This document shows positions 8,213 through 16,592 of a stretch of DNA of 35,925 bases, piece after piece. Each line of letters begins with the position of its first letter. The first letter of the stretch is position 1. The DNA lies in the NCBI GenBank assembly GCA_029071325.1, contig JAIEAP010000022.1, positions 1 through 35,925 of the forward strand. The letters are read 5' to 3'. Origin of the DNA: Lachnospiraceae bacterium. GTDB lineage: Bacteria; Bacillota; Clostridia; Lachnospirales; Lachnospiraceae. The notes beneath the pieces are model-generated. The model was not told the DNA's origin, ran no database searches, and saw nothing but the letters and a program-made list of their open reading frames with translations. A program made the position numbers and the translations under genes.

Positions 8213-10672
8213 ATGAAGACCGAGATATTTGATAAGAAACAATTTCAGCAGGATGTAGAGGAGGGGGTAAAACGTCTCTATCGCAAGACGCTGCAGGAGG
8301 CGTCCCAGCAGGAATTGTTCCAGGCAGTATCCTTTGTGGTGAAGGATGTGATCATTGACCAGTGGCTGGCAACCCAGCAGGAATTTGACAGACAGGATCC
8401 CAAAATGGTGTACTATATGTCCATGGAGTTCCTGATGGGACGCGCGTTGGGGAACAATCTGATCAATCTGACGGTATATCAGGATGTGAAGGAAGCGCTG
8501 AAGGAAATGAATATCAATCTGGATGCTATCGAAGATCAGGAGCCGGATCCGGCGTTGGGAAACGGCGGACTGGGACGTCTTGCAGCATGTTTTATGGAGT
8601 CTCTGGCAACTCTGGGCTATCCGGCGTATGGCTGCGGCATTCGTTACCGCTATGGTATGTTCCGTCAGAAGATCGAGAACGGATATCAGATAGAAGAACC
8701 GGACAATTGGCTGAAGGACGGATATCCCTTTGAATTGAAGAGACCGGAATATTCCTACGAAGTGAAGTTCGGCGGTTATGTCCGGGCAGAGGCACAGCCG
8801 AACGGACGAACCAAATTCGTACATGACGGTTATCAGTCCGTGAAGGCAATTCCCTATGATATGCCGATCGTGGGCTATAACAATAACGTGGTCAACACAT
8901 TGATCATATGGGATGCGGAGCCGGTGGAGTGCTTTGAGTTGGAGGCATTTGACAAAGGAAATTACCATAAGGCCATCGAGCAGCAGAACCTGGCCCGCAA
9001 CCTGGTGGAGGTGCTCTATCCCAACGATAATCACATTGCTGGTAAAGAACTTCGTTTAAAACAGCAGTATTTCTTCGTGTCTGCAAGTCTGCAGCGGGCG
9101 GTTGTGCGTTTCAAGAAGAATCATGCCGATATACACAGACTGCCGGAGAAGGTAACATTCCAGATGAATGATACCCATCCTACGGTTGCTGTTGCGGAGC
9201 TGATGCGTATCCTGCTGGATGAAGAGGGGCTTGATTGGGATGATGCATGGAACATTACCTGCCATGCCTGTGCCTATACCAATCATACCATCATGGCGGA
9301 AGCGCTGGAGAAGTGGCCGATTGAGATTTTCTCACGCCTGCTTCCTAGAATTTATCAGATCGTGGAAGAGATTAATCGCCGTTTTGTTCTGGATATCCAG
9401 AAGGAGTTCCCGGGGGATCACGGCAAGATTGAGCGTATGGCGATCATTTATGATGGGCAGGTGAAAATGGCGCATCTTGCTATCTGCGCAGGATATTCGG
9501 TCAATGGTGTGGCAAGGCTGCATACGGAGATTTTGAAGAAACAGGAACTCCGCGACTTTTATGAGATGTTCCCGCAGAAATTCAATAATAAAACCAACGG
9601 TATTACTCAGCGCCGCTTCCTGATGCATGGGGATCCGCTGCTTGCAGACTGGATCAGCAGATATATCGGCAATGATTGGATTACCGATCTGTCCCGCATT
9701 AAGCGGATGGAGTACTATGCGGATGATGAGAAGGCACAGCAGGAATTCCTGAATATCAAATATCAGAATAAGCTGCGTCTGGCGGAATATATCCAGAAGC
9801 ATAACGGCATTGAGGTGAATCCGCGTTCTATCTTTGATGTGCAGGTAAAGCGTCTTCATGAGTATAAGCGTCAGCTGCTGAATATCCTGCATGTGATGTA
9901 TCTGTACAATATGCTGAAAGAACACCCGGACATGGAGTTCATTCCAAGAACTTTCGTTTTTGGCGCAAAGGCGGCAGCAGGCTACCGCAATGCGAAGCTG
10001 ACCATTAAGCTGATCAATAATGTTGCAGACGTGATCAACAATGACAGAAGCATAAACGGCAAGATCAAGGTGGTATTTATTGAAGATTATAAGGTATCCA
10101 ATGCAGAGATGATCTTCGCAGCAGCAGATGTCAGCGAGCAGATCTCTACGGCAAGTAAAGAAGCATCCGGCACGGGAAACATGAAGTTTATGTTAAATGG
10201 AGCTTTAACAATTGGAACGATGGATGGAGCTAATGTAGAGATGGCTGAGGAAGCCGGTGAGGACAACATGTTTATCTTTGGCATGAGTTCTGACGAAGTA
10301 ATCGAGCACGAGCAGAAAAGGGATTATGATCCCATGCAGATATTCAATCATGACCAGGATATCCGTCAGGTGCTGATGCAGTTGATCAACGGCTTTTATT
10401 CGCCGCAGGATTCCGAACTGTTCCGTCCGCTGTACAATTCACTGCTGAATACACAGTGCACCCAGTATGCAGATACCTACTTTATCCTTGCAGACTTCCG
10501 TTCCTATGCGGAGGCGCAGAAGAAGGTGATGGAGGCATACAAGGACGAGAAGAAGTGGGCGAAGATGGCAATTCGTAATATTGCAGCGTCCGGCAAGTTC
10601 TCATCTGACCGTACCATCCAGGAGTATGTGGATGATATCTGGAAGCTGGATAAGATAACGGTGGAAGTTTAA
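8213..10672 (+). CDS. glgP: Glycogen/starch phosphorylase
   Basis: The 819-residue GT35 enzyme releases glucose-1-phosphate from alpha-1,4-glucans using orthophosphate and PLP, in the cytoplasm. The family signature EASGTGNMKFMLNGALT contains the PLP lysine K658. N-terminal marks include YYMSMEFLMGRALGNNL and GNGGLGRLAACF. Length is typical for bacterial GlgP. The ATG at 8213 follows AAGGAGA; an upstream in-frame ATG at 8165 lies inside ileS and is disfavoured. The gene begins 13 bases after ileS stops and probably shares its T-box transcript, which would tie glycogen breakdown to isoleucine status unless there is an internal promoter. No other glg gene is in the window. Confidence 0.96.
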   Translation: MKTEIFDKKQFQQDVEEGVKRLYRKTLQEASQQELFQAVSFVVKDVIIDQWLATQQEFDRQDPKMVYYMSMEFLMGRALGNNLINLTVYQDVKEALKEMNINLDAIEDQEPDPALGNGGLGRLAACFMESLATLGYPAYGCGIRYRYGMFRQKIENGYQIEEPDNWLKDGYPFELKRPEYSYEVKFGGYVRAEAQPNGRTKFVHDGYQSVKAIPYDMPIVGYNNNVVNTLIIWDAEPVECFELEAFDKGNYHKAIEQQNLARNLVEVLYPNDNHIAGKELRLKQQYFFVSASLQRAVVRFKKNHADIHRLPEKVTFQMNDTHPTVAVAELMRILLDEEGLDWDDAWNITCHACAYTNHTIMAEALEKWPIEIFSRLLPRIYQIVEEINRRFVLDIQKEFPGDHGKIERMAIIYDGQVKMAHLAICAGYSVNGVARLHTEILKKQELRDFYEMFPQKFNNKTNGITQRRFLMHGDPLLADWISRYIGNDWITDLSRIKRMEYYADDEKAQQEFLNIKYQNKLRLAEYIQKHNGIEVNPRSIFDVQVKRLHEYKRQLLNILHVMYLYNMLKEHPDMEFIPRTFVFGAKAAAGYRNAKLTIKLINNVADVINNDRSINGKIKVVFIEDYKVSNAEMIFAAADVSEQISTASKEASGTGNMKFMLNGALTIGTMDGANVEMAEEAGEDNMFIFGMSSDEVIEHEQKRDYDPMQIFNHDQDIRQVLMQLINGFYSPQDSELFRPLYNSLLNTQCTQYADTYFILADFRSYAEAQKKVMEAYKDEKKWAKMAIRNIAASGKFSSDRTIQEYVDDIWKLDKITVEV

Positions 10673-10696
10673 ATTAAATTTAATTAATTGAAAGTA

Positions 10697-10781
10697 ACAT
10701 ATATGACCGGCGGCTGTGCCTGCCAGGAAGGAAACGAACAATTTCCTTTTGGCGGCTACAGTCGCCGGTTGTCATATGTCT
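10697..10781 (+). repeat. Long imperfect hairpin after glgP
   Basis: Two nearly complementary arms of about 38 bases (10697-10734 and 10742-10781) can fold into one long stem with small bulges. Paired blocks include CCGGCG/CGCCGG, CTGT/ACAG and AAGGAAA/TTTCCTT. There is no T run on either side, so it is not a standard terminator. It could be an RNA-stabilising 3' structure, a REP-like element or a small structured RNA. Confidence 0.55.
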
Positions 10782-10894
10782 AACGGAAACTTGTAGTTGC
10801 AAAGGAAGCAGTGAAATGTTACTATTTTAGTATATTTTAGGAAATATTAGAAAAATGACTTCCATTTATTGGTATAATTAGAAGGGAGAAAGAA

Positions 10895-12364
10895 ATGGGG
10901 ATTGTTGTACAAAGGAATGTAGAAAAGCGAATGAACACGATCATGTTTGGAGTGACAGCATTTGTGCCCATTGCGGCGCTTGGGTTTGTTATGTTGTTTT
11001 TGCAGGGAACCGCGATTGACTGCATTGTATTGCTGATGCTGTTGTTCTCTGTGATCGTGCGGCTGCTGGAACGCAGATTGGGGCATCTGGCAAAATATTT
11101 TTACACATGCATTTTTCCGGTGGCGGGTGCCATTCTGGTTGCAGTGACCAATGATGGGAAGTTCGGTGCAATTTCCCAGACATATTTGTTTGGATTGATA
11201 TTGGCGATCGCTTATTATGAAGTGCGTGTGGTGTATGTCAATGCCATTGCAACGCTGGGGGCGAATCTGGTGGGCATCTTGCTGTTTCCAGAGTCCTATC
11301 AGAAGATACATTCCTATGTCGTATGGATCTTTATCGCAATCGTCTACGCCATGTCAGTTGTGGCGGCCTTGCTGATTGCCGGGAATACGAAAAAGCTGTT
11401 TGCGTCTGTGGAACGTGAGGAGCAGAAAATGGAGGATGTGCTGAAGGATGTCAAGTCGGCATTTGAAGGACTGAAAGGATCATCGAACCAGATTTATGGC
11501 ACTCTGGACAGCTTTGAACTGCTGTCGAAAGATATCGTGGGCTCCACTGCGGCAATATCAGACAGTGCTGATATACAGTCTAAGGAGGTGCAGGGAAGTC
11601 TTTCTATATTCTCAGAACTGGAGGACCGCATCCTGCAGTCAGAAAACAGTGTGGGTGAGACGGTACGCAACATGGACATTCTTCAGGAGAAAAACAATCA
11701 GGGAATCACGTCCATTCATCAATTGTCGGAGGGCTTTGAAAAGAATCTCAGGGCTACCGAGCAGGCGACAGATGAAATGGCTGCACTTTCTGAGAAAACA
11801 GCTTCCATTGGTGAGATCGTGGAGAGTATCAACAGCATTACCTCACAGACCAATCTTCTGGCGTTGAATGCGGCAATAGAAGCGGCGCGTGCAGGCGAGG
11901 CGGGCAAGGGTTTTGCGGTTGTGGCTGATGAGATCAGCGCATTATCGGCGCAGTCCTCGGAAGCGACAACCAGGATAGAAGATATTCTGGATGAGATTAC
12001 CCGGGGAGTAGATCATGCCAGAGAAATCATGGACGGTAACCGGAAGATTGTGGTGGATTCTAATGATAAGCTGAAGGATACCATTGACGTGTTCCATAAT
12101 ATGCTCGCATCCTCTCAGACGGTGGTGAAGGTGGCAGACAAGCTGAAGCAGGAACTGAAGGGGGTAATTGCCATTAAGGACAGCCTGCTTACGTCTATGC
12201 AGACGCTTTCCTCCATGCTTCAGAAATCATCAGAAGCCACTGAGGGCATCAGCAGTACAACAGAAGAACAGGCCACAGCAGTTCAGGAAATCGTACAGTC
12301 TATGGAGAAGGTTCAGGCAAGTATGGACCGCCTTGCAAATGTGTTGGAAGGCAGTGGAGAGTAG
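10895..12364 (+). CDS. Methyl-accepting chemotaxis protein, polytopic sensor
   Basis: The 489-residue chemoreceptor has about six hydrophobic segments in residues 8-165 with no large periplasmic loop. A cytoplasmic coiled-coil signalling domain follows. The conserved hairpin tip starts near residue 313 ([27 protein letters not shown], described in two parts: [15 protein letters not shown] then [12 protein letters not shown]). No HAMP domain is apparent; the helices pass almost directly into the signalling domain. Such receptors sense from within the membrane or cytoplasm and signal through CheW/CheA. No che or flagellar genes are nearby. The start has AGAAGGGAG nine bases upstream. The ligand is unknown. 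Confidence 0.9.
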   Translation: MGIVVQRNVEKRMNTIMFGVTAFVPIAALGFVMLFLQGTAIDCIVLLMLLFSVIVRLLERRLGHLAKYFYTCIFPVAGAILVAVTNDGKFGAISQTYLFGLILAIAYYEVRVVYVNAIATLGANLVGILLFPESYQKIHSYVVWIFIAIVYAMSVVAALLIAGNTKKLFASVEREEQKMEDVLKDVKSAFEGLKGSSNQIYGTLDSFELLSKDIVGSTAAISDSADIQSKEVQGSLSIFSELEDRILQSENSVGETVRNMDILQEKNNQGITSIHQLSEGFEKNLRATEQATDEMAALSEKTASIGEIVESINSITSQTNLLALNAAIEAARAGEAGKGFAVVADEISALSAQSSEATTRIEDILDEITRGVDHAREIMDGNRKIVVDSNDKLKDTIDVFHNMLASSQTVVKVADKLKQELKGVIAIKDSLLTSMQTLSSMLQKSSEATEGISSTTEEQATAVQEIVQSMEKVQASMDRLANVLEGSGE

Positions 12365-12423
12365 TTCGGAAGGTAAGCAGCTGAGTGTTGCTGCAAAGCA
12401 TAACGAGCGGAGGAACCAAGCAT

Positions 12424-12966
12424 ATGGCACAAACAGTACAGCGGTTGACTACATACTCCCGGCATGAGGAGGCATTTGAGCAAAGCATTATGATTCTGGA
12501 CAAGCGGGATTATACATCGGATATGCCGGTATTTGTGAAGGAGGCAGTTCGTGCCGTGATCCTGCGGGACGGTCGGCTTGCAGTGCAGCAATCCTCCCGG
12601 GGGGATTGTAAGCTGCTGGGCGGCGGTGTGGATGCGGGAGAGAATTTTACAGAAGCATTGTGCCGGGAAGTAGAGGAAGAAGCCGGACTTGTGGTAAAGC
12701 GCGGTACGATCCAGGGAATCGGACGCATAGAGGAGATTCACCGTGACATCTTCCTGCCGGAGCAGATATATCACTGTTTTTCCTATTATTTTTCATGCGA
12801 AGCGGAAGAAAAACAGATAGAGCCGCACATGACGCAGAGTGAGCTGGCGAAGGGATATCATCTGGAATGGGTGACGCCGGAGGAGTTCGTGTCCGCCAAT
12901 GCGGCTTATATGACAGACGGCTGGATAGAGCGTGACACCAGGTTTGTGAAGCAATGGCTGATCTAA
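12424..12966 (+). CDS. NUDIX hydrolase
   Basis: The 180-residue protein has a complete Nudix box at about residues 71-93: GGVDAGENFTEALCREVEEE followed by AGL, matching GX5EX7REUXEEXGU. It should hydrolyse a nucleoside diphosphate linked to another group with Mg2+. The substrate cannot be read from the sequence. The ATG at 12424 is preferred because GCGGAGGA sits nine bases upstream; an earlier in-frame start at 12385 has no such site and lies at the end of a chemoreceptor read-through segment. It is separated from the chemoreceptor by 59 bases and ends before a strong bidirectional terminator. Confidence 0.88.
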   Translation: MAQTVQRLTTYSRHEEAFEQSIMILDKRDYTSDMPVFVKEAVRAVILRDGRLAVQQSSRGDCKLLGGGVDAGENFTEALCREVEEEAGLVVKRGTIQGIGRIEEIHRDIFLPEQIYHCFSYYFSCEAEEKQIEPHMTQSELAKGYHLEWVTPEEFVSANAAYMTDGWIERDTRFVKQWLI

Positions 12967-12970
12967 AAAC

Positions 12971-13020
12971 GGGACCACTGTATGAGCTGAGATTTCAGTT
13001 CATACAGCGGTCCCTTGATT
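12971..13020. terminator. Bidirectional terminator between convergent genes
   Basis: A 20-base stem with two mismatches (12971-12990 with 12995-13014) has a GATT loop. T-rich sequence follows on the plus side (TTGATTTTTC) and GTTTTT follows on the minus side. It serves the NUDIX gene and the convergent Ca-loop gene. Confidence 0.88.
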
Positions 13021-13029
13021 TTTCTGATA

Positions 13030-14118
13030 TTACTGTGCCAGATCCAGGTGTTGTACGGTTCCCACGTTCCCGTTTTCGTAGAGGAACATACCGGTTTTGC
13101 GGATTTGCGCATTGGTGGTGTGTTCCGGTCCTGAGGTCAGGGAGAACTGAGTGTCGGCACAGCCTAGATAGATGGCTCCGACACCTGCCTTGCCAATGCT
13201 GCACAGACTGTCGGTTCCGTCAGCATTTTTGCGCCAGATCAGTAGCTGGTCAAAGATAGGATCGTTCTCATCAATCCATCCGTTGCCGTCAGAATCATAT
13301 TTTGCCAGATCTGCGAAGCCATCGCCGGAAGTCGTACCGAACAGTTCACTGCCGTCATTGATGACGCCGTCGCCGTTCTTGTCCAGAGCCAGGAAACCGC
13401 TGCCGGCATTCAGCATGGATATGTATTCTTCGTGTCCATCCGCATCCAGGTCAAAGTAGAATTTCTGATCGGATACATCGGCAATATTGGAATCCAGGTT
13501 GATCACCAGCGGATCTGTCATTTTCGGAGAGGTAAAGTTCAGATTCTGCTGCGCGTACTGCGTAAAAGACCGGGACATAGCTACGTCCATATTAAAGTCA
13601 ATGCGCCTGCCGTCGGCAGTGACGACAGTACCGGTGGTAGAATAAGTGGTGGCTTCCTCTTCGTTGAAATAGGAAGCGCTGACTGCGTCTGCACCAATCC
13701 CCTGGTTCATATCAATTCCATAGCCCGCAGAGTAGAAGCTACTGTTCATGCTGTAGGAATAGGCTTCTGACATATTTTGGGACGGAAGTCTGCCACCGAA
13801 AAGCCAGTTGATCATATGGTCAAAAATCTGCTGGTGCATATTGCGTATACTGCTTATGGAATTGTCGATTTTGGAGGCAGTAGCGACCTGAGCATTATTG
13901 AACCGATCCAAAAGCTGTCTGGTAAAGCTGTTGCCGCCCTGCTTCATTGTGCTGGAGTAAAATGCTGTCTTGGTGAAACTTGCGCTGTGGCTGGCTGTAC
14001 CTGCACTGATACCTGTGCCAGCTCCGGTTCCCCCAATATTTGCAGCTTTATATCCGGCAGTAGTAGAACGATAGGTTCTGCTGCTGCTCATTCCGATGTT
14101 GCTGGATTGAATTATCAT
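13030..14118 (-). CDS. Protein with EF-hand-like calcium loops, unknown role
   Basis: The 362-residue protein begins with a Ser/Thr/Gly/Ala-rich low-complexity segment (residues 1-60). Its C-terminal third carries acidic loops: DLDADGHEE, DKNGDGVINDGSELFG and DSDGNGWIDENDPIFDQL. This arrangement is the one seen at the C-terminus of hemolysin-type/RTX and VCBS-like calcium-binding proteins, where the loops bind Ca2+. No signal peptide, sortase motif or membrane segment is visible, so secretion is uncertain. The start is supported by AAGGGGGAAAA. It is transcribed alone from a 170-base gap containing the terminator of the upstream CPBP gene. Calcium binding is likely; any further role is unknown. 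Confidence 0.7.
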   Translation of the reverse strand: MIIQSSNIGMSSSRTYRSTTAGYKAANIGGTGAGTGISAGTASHSASFTKTAFYSSTMKQGGNSFTRQLLDRFNNAQVATASKIDNSISSIRNMHQQIFDHMINWLFGGRLPSQNMSEAYSYSMNSSFYSAGYGIDMNQGIGADAVSASYFNEEEATTYSTTGTVVTADGRRIDFNMDVAMSRSFTQYAQQNLNFTSPKMTDPLVINLDSNIADVSDQKFYFDLDADGHEEYISMLNAGSGFLALDKNGDGVINDGSELFGTTSGDGFADLAKYDSDGNGWIDENDPIFDQLLIWRKNADGTDSLCSIGKAGVGAIYLGCADTQFSLTSGPEHTTNAQIRKTGMFLYENGNVGTVQHLDLAQ

Positions 14119-14180
14119 TAGGTTTTCCCCCTTTTGGTAAGAACAAACCGATTACCTTGCTTAATCTCCATATCCTGCAA

Positions 14181-14236
14181 AATAAAAGGACGGTATCATT
14201 GGGATAAGAATCCTTTCTATCCGAATCATACCGTCC
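14181..14236 (-). terminator. Terminator of the CPBP protease gene
   Basis: The arms GGACGGTAT (14188-14196) and ATACCGTCC (14228-14236) pair perfectly, with an inner GGATA/TATCC stem. On the minus strand the hairpin is followed by TTTTATTTT, giving a terminator for the gene ending at 14291. Confidence 0.75.
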
Positions 14237-14290
14237 GTGGTCAGCTCCAGAATGTAGTAGAGGCATCCTGGCCATGAATGCCGTCATGCA

Positions 14291-15160
14291 TTACATATCG
14301 GTTGGCTGGCAAAAATTGTTAACCTCATTATTACGGATTTTCACACCTCTGTTATAAAGCAGGATGCCGCCGGTCAACAGCAGAGCCCCTACAAACAGCC
14401 ACAGGAAGAAGAAAAGTAAGGTGTCACCGCCGTACATAAACCATTCCGGTGCGAAGACGCCCCACAGATTGAATAGTATGTGGAACAGGATGGACAGGTA
14501 AATGCTGCCGCCCTTTTCACAGATATAGCCCAGTACGATACCGATCACAAATGCATACACGCCCTGAATGACATTCATATGGTAAATGCCGAAGAGCAAT
14601 GCCTGAAACAGATTGGCTACCCAGAAAGGCATTGCTTTCTTGGCATACTGCATGGTGACACCGCGGAAAATCAGTTCTTCACAGATGGGGGCGACCAGAA
14701 CAGAGTATGCACTCATAATGAGGGAAACGGAATCATCCAACCCAGCCATTTCTATGAGCGATAGATAGTAATCCAGCCATTCCTCGTGGATCATGGCCGT
14801 AAAGGTGACGATGTAGTTGGATAGATATTGAAGACCGATCACACACAGGACAATACCTACTATGATCCAGGGATGAAAGCTCCTGGTGAAGGACTGGCGT
14901 TCCGTGTTGCGGAATTTCTTGCAGAACCAGAAAGCAAAAACAGCGAGCGCCGTCAGACCGTAACATATATTTACCAGTTCAAGAAAAGTAGAACTCATCA
15001 TATTGTTCACAAAACTGTAGGTGGCTCCATTTAGAGTGGTATTATCCATCATAGCCTTCAGCAGTGCGATTCCGACAGCGGGAATGGAGATGAGCTGCTG
15101 GATGCCGAAGGCAAGCAGCGGTGGTAAGAAGCAGAACATGATCTGTCCAAATCGTTTCAT
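14291..15160 (-). CDS. CPBP (CAAX/ABI) intramembrane metalloprotease
   Basis: The 289-residue polytopic protein carries the CPBP motifs: EELIFRGV (EExxxR), FGIYH (FxxxH) and HILFN (HxxxN). These supply the glutamate, histidine and asparagine ligands of an intramembrane glutamyl protease. Family members process prenylated peptides, bacteriocins or immunity factors, but no such partner is adjacent. The start at 15160 follows AGGAATTATC with GGAGG six to ten bases upstream. A longer open frame reaching 15607 is rejected because its N-terminus is the antisense of the QQPYGQ repeats of the divergent gene. An additional tail after the last motif contains two more hydrophobic segments. Confidence 0.88.
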   Translation of the reverse strand: MKRFGQIMFCFLPPLLAFGIQQLISIPAVGIALLKAMMDNTTLNGATYSFVNNMMSSTFLELVNICYGLTALAVFAFWFCKKFRNTERQSFTRSFHPWIIVGIVLCVIGLQYLSNYIVTFTAMIHEEWLDYYLSLIEMAGLDDSVSLIMSAYSVLVAPICEELIFRGVTMQYAKKAMPFWVANLFQALLFGIYHMNVIQGVYAFVIGIVLGYICEKGGSIYLSILFHILFNLWGVFAPEWFMYGGDTLLFFFLWLFVGALLLTGGILLYNRGVKIRNNEVNNFCQPTDM

Positions 15161-15363
15161 GATAATTCCTCCATAATTTGCTTTATGGGCAGCGTTTTTG
15201 ACTTGCATTTGCCCTTTCCGAACAGTATAACCCATGTAATTGGGAAATGCAACCAATCTGGCTGAACAGTCGGCACGAAAGGAAATGGTGTAATTTTCTT
15301 GTAATAAGGGCGGAATTCTGATAAAGTAAAATATGAACAGAAATATACGGAGGATTAGAAAAA

Positions 15364-15963
15364 ATGAGTGAAGAAAATCAGATGAATGAGAATATGACCG
15401 GTGGGTCGCAGCAGCCATACGGACAACCACAGCAGACTTATGACGCACCGCAGCAGCCATACGGACAACCGCAGCAGGCTTATGAGGAGCCGCAACAGTC
15501 ATACGGCCAGTCCCAGCAGCCATACGGGGAGCCGCAACAGCCATATGGTCAGTTCCAGCAGCCATACGGGGAGCCGCAACAGTCATACGGCCAGTCACAG
15601 CAGCCATATGGGCAGCCGCAGCAGCCGTATGGGCAGTCTCAGCAGTTCTATGGGCAGCCGCAGCAGCCGTATGGACAGTCTCAGCCGTATTACGGACAGC
15701 CGTATGGGCAGGGACAGCAGTCCGGAAACGGCATGGCGGTTGCTTCGCTGGTTCTGGGTATTATAGGTATTGTTATATTCTGTCTCTGGTATTTGAGTCT
15801 GCCCTGTGCCATTGTCGGTCTGATTTTGGGCGTGACATCGAAAAACAGAGTGGGAAGGAATAATATATCCACGGCAGGCATCGTATGCAATATTGTTGCA
15901 CTGAGTCTGGTTGGTCTACTCCTTTTGTTTGCGTTTATCGGTTATACAGATATGTATTTATAG
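15364..15963 (+). CDS. DUF4190-like membrane protein with 13 heptad Gln-Pro-Tyr-Gly repeats
   Basis: This 199-residue protein has three parts. Residues 1-15 are acidic. Residues 16-106 are thirteen uninterrupted seven-residue units with consensus QQPYGQP, followed by a short Tyr/Gly/Gln linker. Residues 122-199 form a DUF4190-like two-helix membrane domain with the basic loop TSKNRVGRNN. It is a paralogue of the two proteins at the left end. The GGAGGATT ribosome site lies 9-14 bases upstream. It is divergent from the CPBP gene. The Tyr/Gln/Gly repeat resembles prion-like low-complexity domains; phase separation or surface adhesion are possible but only inferred. An Rrf2 gene follows after 24 bases. 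Confidence 0.78.
   Translation: MSEENQMNENMTGGSQQPYGQPQQTYDAPQQPYGQPQQAYEEPQQSYGQSQQPYGEPQQPYGQFQQPYGEPQQSYGQSQQPYGQPQQPYGQSQQFYGQPQQPYGQSQPYYGQPYGQGQQSGNGMAVASLVLGIIGIVIFCLWYLSLPCAIVGLILGVTSKNRVGRNNISTAGIVCNIVALSLVGLLLLFAFIGYTDMYL
15409..15681 (+). repeat. Thirteen 21-bp tandem coding repeats
   Basis: Thirteen in-frame 21-base units encode QQPYGQP variants. Length polymorphism by slippage is likely. The units are contiguous and lack spacers, so this is not a CRISPR array. Confidence 0.85.
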
Positions 15964-15987
15964 GATGAGATCGAGGTGGCATGCGCT

Positions 15988-16431
15988 ATGCAGATTTCAA
16001 GTCGGTTTACATTAGCAATTCATATCTTTGCATGTATTGACGCTTTTGGAGATGAGTACAAAGTAACCAGTGATTTTCTTGCAGGAAGTACCAATGTGAA
16101 TCCTGTTGTGATCCGGAAAATTTTAGGTCAGCTCAAAGGAGCAGGTTTGATTGAAGTTGCACGGGGGACCGGCGGCACTACTGTTGCAAAACCATTAAAA
16201 GACATCACCTTTTTCGATGTGTATCAGGCTGTGGAATGCGTGGAAAACGGTGAGCTGTTCCATTTCCATGAAAATCCAAGTACCAACTGTCCTGTGGGAA
16301 GAAATATTCATCACATTTTAGATGATAAACTTCTGAGGGTACAAAATGCGCTGGAAAAAGAACTTGCATCCATTACGCTGGCAGATTTAAAACGGGATAC
16401 AGAAAAATATTTAAAGGATGAAAGTCAGTAG
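15988..16431 (+). CDS. Rrf2-family transcriptional regulator
   Basis: The 147-residue protein starts MQISSRFTLAIH, the classic Rrf2 N-terminus, and has the winged-helix text VVIRKILGQLKGAGLI and a wing with ARGTGG. Unlike IscR/NsrR it keeps only one cysteine in the usual cluster region (TNCPVG), so an iron-sulfur cluster is unlikely; it resembles the YwnA-like cluster-free branch. The ATG at 15988 follows GAGGTGG eight bases upstream; a GTG at 15976 is too close to that site. It ends with its own terminator and precedes a sirtuin-macrodomain operon whose promoter carries a perfect palindrome, making that operon the obvious candidate target. Confidence 0.85.
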   Translation: MQISSRFTLAIHIFACIDAFGDEYKVTSDFLAGSTNVNPVVIRKILGQLKGAGLIEVARGTGGTTVAKPLKDITFFDVYQAVECVENGELFHFHENPSTNCPVGRNIHHILDDKLLRVQNALEKELASITLADLKRDTEKYLKDESQ

Positions 16432-16443
16432 AATGGCTGAAAA

Positions 16444-16486
16444 TTCAAGGCATTATGGGAGAAATCCCGATGCCTTGAAATTTTTT
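16444..16486 (+). terminator. Terminator of the Rrf2 gene
   Basis: TTCAAGGCAT (16444-16453) pairs perfectly with ATGCCTTGAA (16470-16479), with an inner GGGA/TCCC helix and six T residues at 16481-16486. Confidence 0.9.
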
Positions 16487-16506
16487 AGGGGAAATAGATG
16501 TAACTA

Positions 16507-16535
16507 TTGACATTACACCGAGCCTGCGTTATAGT
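16507..16535 (+). promoter_or_regulatory. Promoter of the sirtuin-macrodomain operon
   Basis: A perfect -35 TTGACA (16507-16512) and -10 TATAGT (16530-16535) have a 17-base spacer. The expected transcription start, near 16542, is just before the palindrome at 16548. Confidence 0.8.
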
Positions 16536-16547
16536 GTTGTTGCAAGA

Positions 16548-16566
16548 TGTAATAGTAGATATTACA
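16548..16566 (+). promoter_or_regulatory. Palindromic operator, candidate Rrf2 site
   Basis: TGTAATAGTAGATATTACA is a perfect 7-5-7 inverted repeat placed directly downstream of the -10. A third half-site-like ATTACA overlaps the -35 region (16512-16516). The position fits repression, and the Rrf2 gene upstream is the likely binder. The binding itself is inferred. Confidence 0.65.
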
Positions 16567-16592
16567 ACAAAGAGTAAAAAGGAGGCATCATT

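Noticed and set aside
13030-14118. Calling the Ca-loop protein a secreted RTX toxin
   Set aside because: The loops are few, there is no glycine-rich nonapeptide array, no secretion signal and no type I secretion genes nearby.
15161-15607. N-terminal extension of the minus-strand CPBP protease frame up to 15607
   Set aside because: The added residues (MAAVTGRM-type repeats) are the antisense of the QQPYGQ repeats of the divergent gene. A good ribosome site and a family-typical start lie at 15160.
15409-15681. Possible CRISPR-like array
   Set aside because: Units are 21 bases, contiguous, in frame and without spacers, and they encode a protein heptad repeat.
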